Positions 62,522-64,000 of a DNA stretch of 64,000 nucleotides are shown here, piece by piece. Each line of letters starts with the position of its first letter. The first letter of the stretch is position 1. The notes under the pieces were generated by a model. That model worked only from the letters and a program-made list of their open reading frames with translations, was not told the origin of the DNA and searched no databases. Made by a program: the position numbers and the translations under genes. This stretch comes from Candidatus Bathyarchaeota archaeon (GTDB lineage: Archaea; Thermoproteota; Bathyarchaeia; RBG-16-48-13; JAGTRE01). Location of the stretch: the NCBI GenBank assembly GCA_018396415.1, contig JAGTRE010000002.1, positions 1 through 64,000 of the forward strand, written 5' to 3'.

Positions 62522-63997
62522 TTATTTTTGCTCCTCTTTTCCCTCTTCTTGGGCGATATATTCTGGCCCAGGTAGATTTTCTAAAGCAGGGTGCCTCTCT
62601 TCCCACCGTTTAATAGCTTTTAACCCTCGCATCGTTAACTTAAGAACAGACATTCCACTGTGGCGTTTCTCTTCTTTAATGTACTCTAATCTTTCTAGAA
62701 CGTTAGTTAGTAGTCTAGCCTTCACCTGCGGTAAATTGGTGAGGGTTAAAATTAGGGAAAGTTTAGTGACGTTTTCATAATCGCGAAGATTTTTGAGGAG
62801 CGTGTAGGCAGAGGAGGCGTCATCCCCAAAGTCAAGCTCCAAATCGTCTTTGCTAATCTTAGCCTCCATCTCTTCTTGAATTTCTCGAATTGGGTAGCCT
62901 AATCTTAGGAGACATGCCTCCACTTCTTCGTCACTAGGTTGAGCTTTGAAAATCCATTGAGGACGATCGATGACCACTGACATGATTTCACCATTCCACC
63001 TACAGAATAAGGCTTCAGGCGGTTGCATACGTCCGGCGAATAAACGTTGAACGTCGGTCAACGCGGGGGCACTAGGATCCTTCCCAAAAGTTTCATGGAA
63101 GATCTTAGTTTTCGGCCACTTAACAATAAAGGGGTCCACCTGTAGCGGAAAAATCGTGGATAAATGAAAGTTTATTCCCTGTCTACAAAGCTCTTCAAGT
63201 CGATATTGAAGATGCGATTCTCTAAACTGCAAAGGAAGAATGTTTCGATCTGGAAAGAGGTGTTCTACAGAGTCAATTAAAATTACAGTGCGCTCTACAT
63301 GTTTTTTGGTTGCAACTAAATTAGCAAGCGTTTTAACCAGAAATAAAGCTTGGATGAAACTACGAAACTCATAGCTTATAAAACTACTAAGCTCTATAAC
63401 CGTCAACCCTTGGAGAAACTTATTAATTGGTAAAGAAGGTGGCACGGATACGGCTTCTAACGTTTTTCCGTAAAGGAGATGACCGAGCATTTCTCGGAGG
63501 TTTACAAGCTCATATTGGTGGGCTTTATGGTGTGGTGATTCAATCAACTCATTTATGTGACCTACTATTTCCGCAGCAGTTATGCGGCGATTCTCAGCTT
63601 GCTCATATACGGGCAAAGTAACTTCTAAAAAGAGGGGTAACAAAGAGTACGGAACTTTATAGGCTTGGTGAAACGCTGTAAAAAGCAACTCCAAGTAATC
63701 TGAGGTCCCCATTCCCTCAGTTTCAAAAGGGTCAAGGGTGAAATCAAATCCAAACCTAAGCACCCGCCCACTCGGAGACGAGTAAATGAGAGTACGATAG
63801 AGTCCATGATAATCAAGGACGACGTAGTTGAATTCACCGTGCACGGCTGAGGCGGCGATGAGGCAACTTGATAATACAGCCTCCTTTCCAAATACTCCAA
63901 TGTTACTAACAAAGTCAGAAGCATCGAGCACCGCATCGCCTATGAACGTATTGCTACCCAAGTCAAGGATTTTACCGATCTTTATTCGTCGATCCAC
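62522..63997 (-). CDS. Degenerate HerA/VirB4-like ATPase homologue
   Basis: A 491-residue protein whose layout fits the HerA/FtsK-type P-loop fold, but with key residues lost. The position of Walker A reads SNIGVFGKEAVLSSC (about 31-45) with no GKT/S; the following strand YVVLDYHGLYR (about 58-68) matches the HerA pattern of D-x-HGEY; the position of Walker B reads TVILIDSVEHLFP (about 237-249), where HerA has Asp-Glu. The C-terminal 100 residues look like a winged-helix domain (TLTNLPQVKARLLTNVLERL, GMSVLKLTMRGLKAIKRWEE) with an acidic tail. It is likely a non-hydrolysing scaffold for the RecA-like partner encoded directly downstream. GTG start at 63997, near the window edge. Confidence 0.6.
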   Translation of the reverse strand: MDRRIKIGKILDLGSNTFIGDAVLDASDFVSNIGVFGKEAVLSSCLIAASAVHGEFNYVVLDYHGLYRTLIYSSPSGRVLRFGFDFTLDPFETEGMGTSDYLELLFTAFHQAYKVPYSLLPLFLEVTLPVYEQAENRRITAAEIVGHINELIESPHHKAHQYELVNLREMLGHLLYGKTLEAVSVPPSLPINKFLQGLTVIELSSFISYEFRSFIQALFLVKTLANLVATKKHVERTVILIDSVEHLFPDRNILPLQFRESHLQYRLEELCRQGINFHLSTIFPLQVDPFIVKWPKTKIFHETFGKDPSAPALTDVQRLFAGRMQPPEALFCRWNGEIMSVVIDRPQWIFKAQPSDEEVEACLLRLGYPIREIQEEMEAKISKDDLELDFGDDASSAYTLLKNLRDYENVTKLSLILTLTNLPQVKARLLTNVLERLEYIKEEKRHSGMSVLKLTMRGLKAIKRWEERHPALENLPGPEYIAQEEGKEEQK

Positions 63998-64000
63998 CGA

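Overview
The window is a stretch of an archaeal chromosome. The evidence is the archaeal ribosomal protein set (eL19, eL32, eS4, an RNase P Rpp29 subunit between uL29 and uS17), a four-subunit pyruvate:ferredoxin oxidoreductase, an XPD helicase, a FAU-1 protein, frequent TTG and GTG starts with strong Shine-Dalgarno sites, and TATA-type promoters. Gene content and sequence style suggest a Bathyarchaeia-like (TACK) anaerobe, but this is an inference; there is no rRNA gene to test it. I saw no tRNA, CRISPR array or insertion sequence.

Positions 1-17.8 kb hold the S10/spc ribosomal supercluster on the minus strand, read in the order SPOUT methyltransferase, uL3, uL4, uL23, uL2, then uS19, then uL22, uS3, uL29, Rnp1, uS17, uL14, uL24, eS4, uL5, uS14, uS8, uL6, eL32, eL19 (cut by the window edge). 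It is broken twice: a 1517-residue surface protein on the plus strand lies between uL2 and uS19, and a membrane pyrophosphatase lies between uS19 and uL22. A palindrome separates the cluster from the divergent porGDAB operon (17.9-20.8 kb).

Positions 20.9-44.8 kb are mostly metabolic and housekeeping genes: class II aldolase, branched-chain aminotransferase, phosphoglucose/phosphomannose isomerase, a RecJ-like DHH nuclease, a PadR regulator unit, an EamA transporter, a dCTP deaminase/dUTPase family protein, an M28 peptidase, a serine/glycine group (SerA, GlyA, a SerB-like HAD phosphatase, AlaX), GpsA, and an oxygen-defence group (flavodiiron protein, rubredoxin, ferredoxin). Two neighbouring genes (ZIP transporter, cupin) are frameshifted, and glyA seems to have a damaged or misread 5' end.

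Positions 44.8-59.8 kb mix small hypothetical proteins, an OB-fold protein with an Arg-Gly-Tyr tail, DUF362 proteins, a stand-alone SRA-like domain, DUF72, Nudix and methyltransferase genes, and an RNA-processing/repair run: RtcA, FAU-1, DUF362, XPD helicase. Positions 60.3-64 kb hold a half-size MFS protein and a pair made of a RecA/RadB-like ATPase with a large insertion and a HerA-like protein that has lost its Walker motifs.

The most unusual signals are two non-coding, GC-rich loci that fold into multi-helix structures closed by long terminal helices and preceded by TATA boxes at the right distance: about 25757-26079 and about 59998-60272. Neither shows the hallmark sequences I know for SRP RNA, RNase P RNA, 5S rRNA or tRNA. 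A 25-nt motif inside the second is repeated at the stop codon of the upstream helicase gene. Both are candidates for undescribed structured RNAs.
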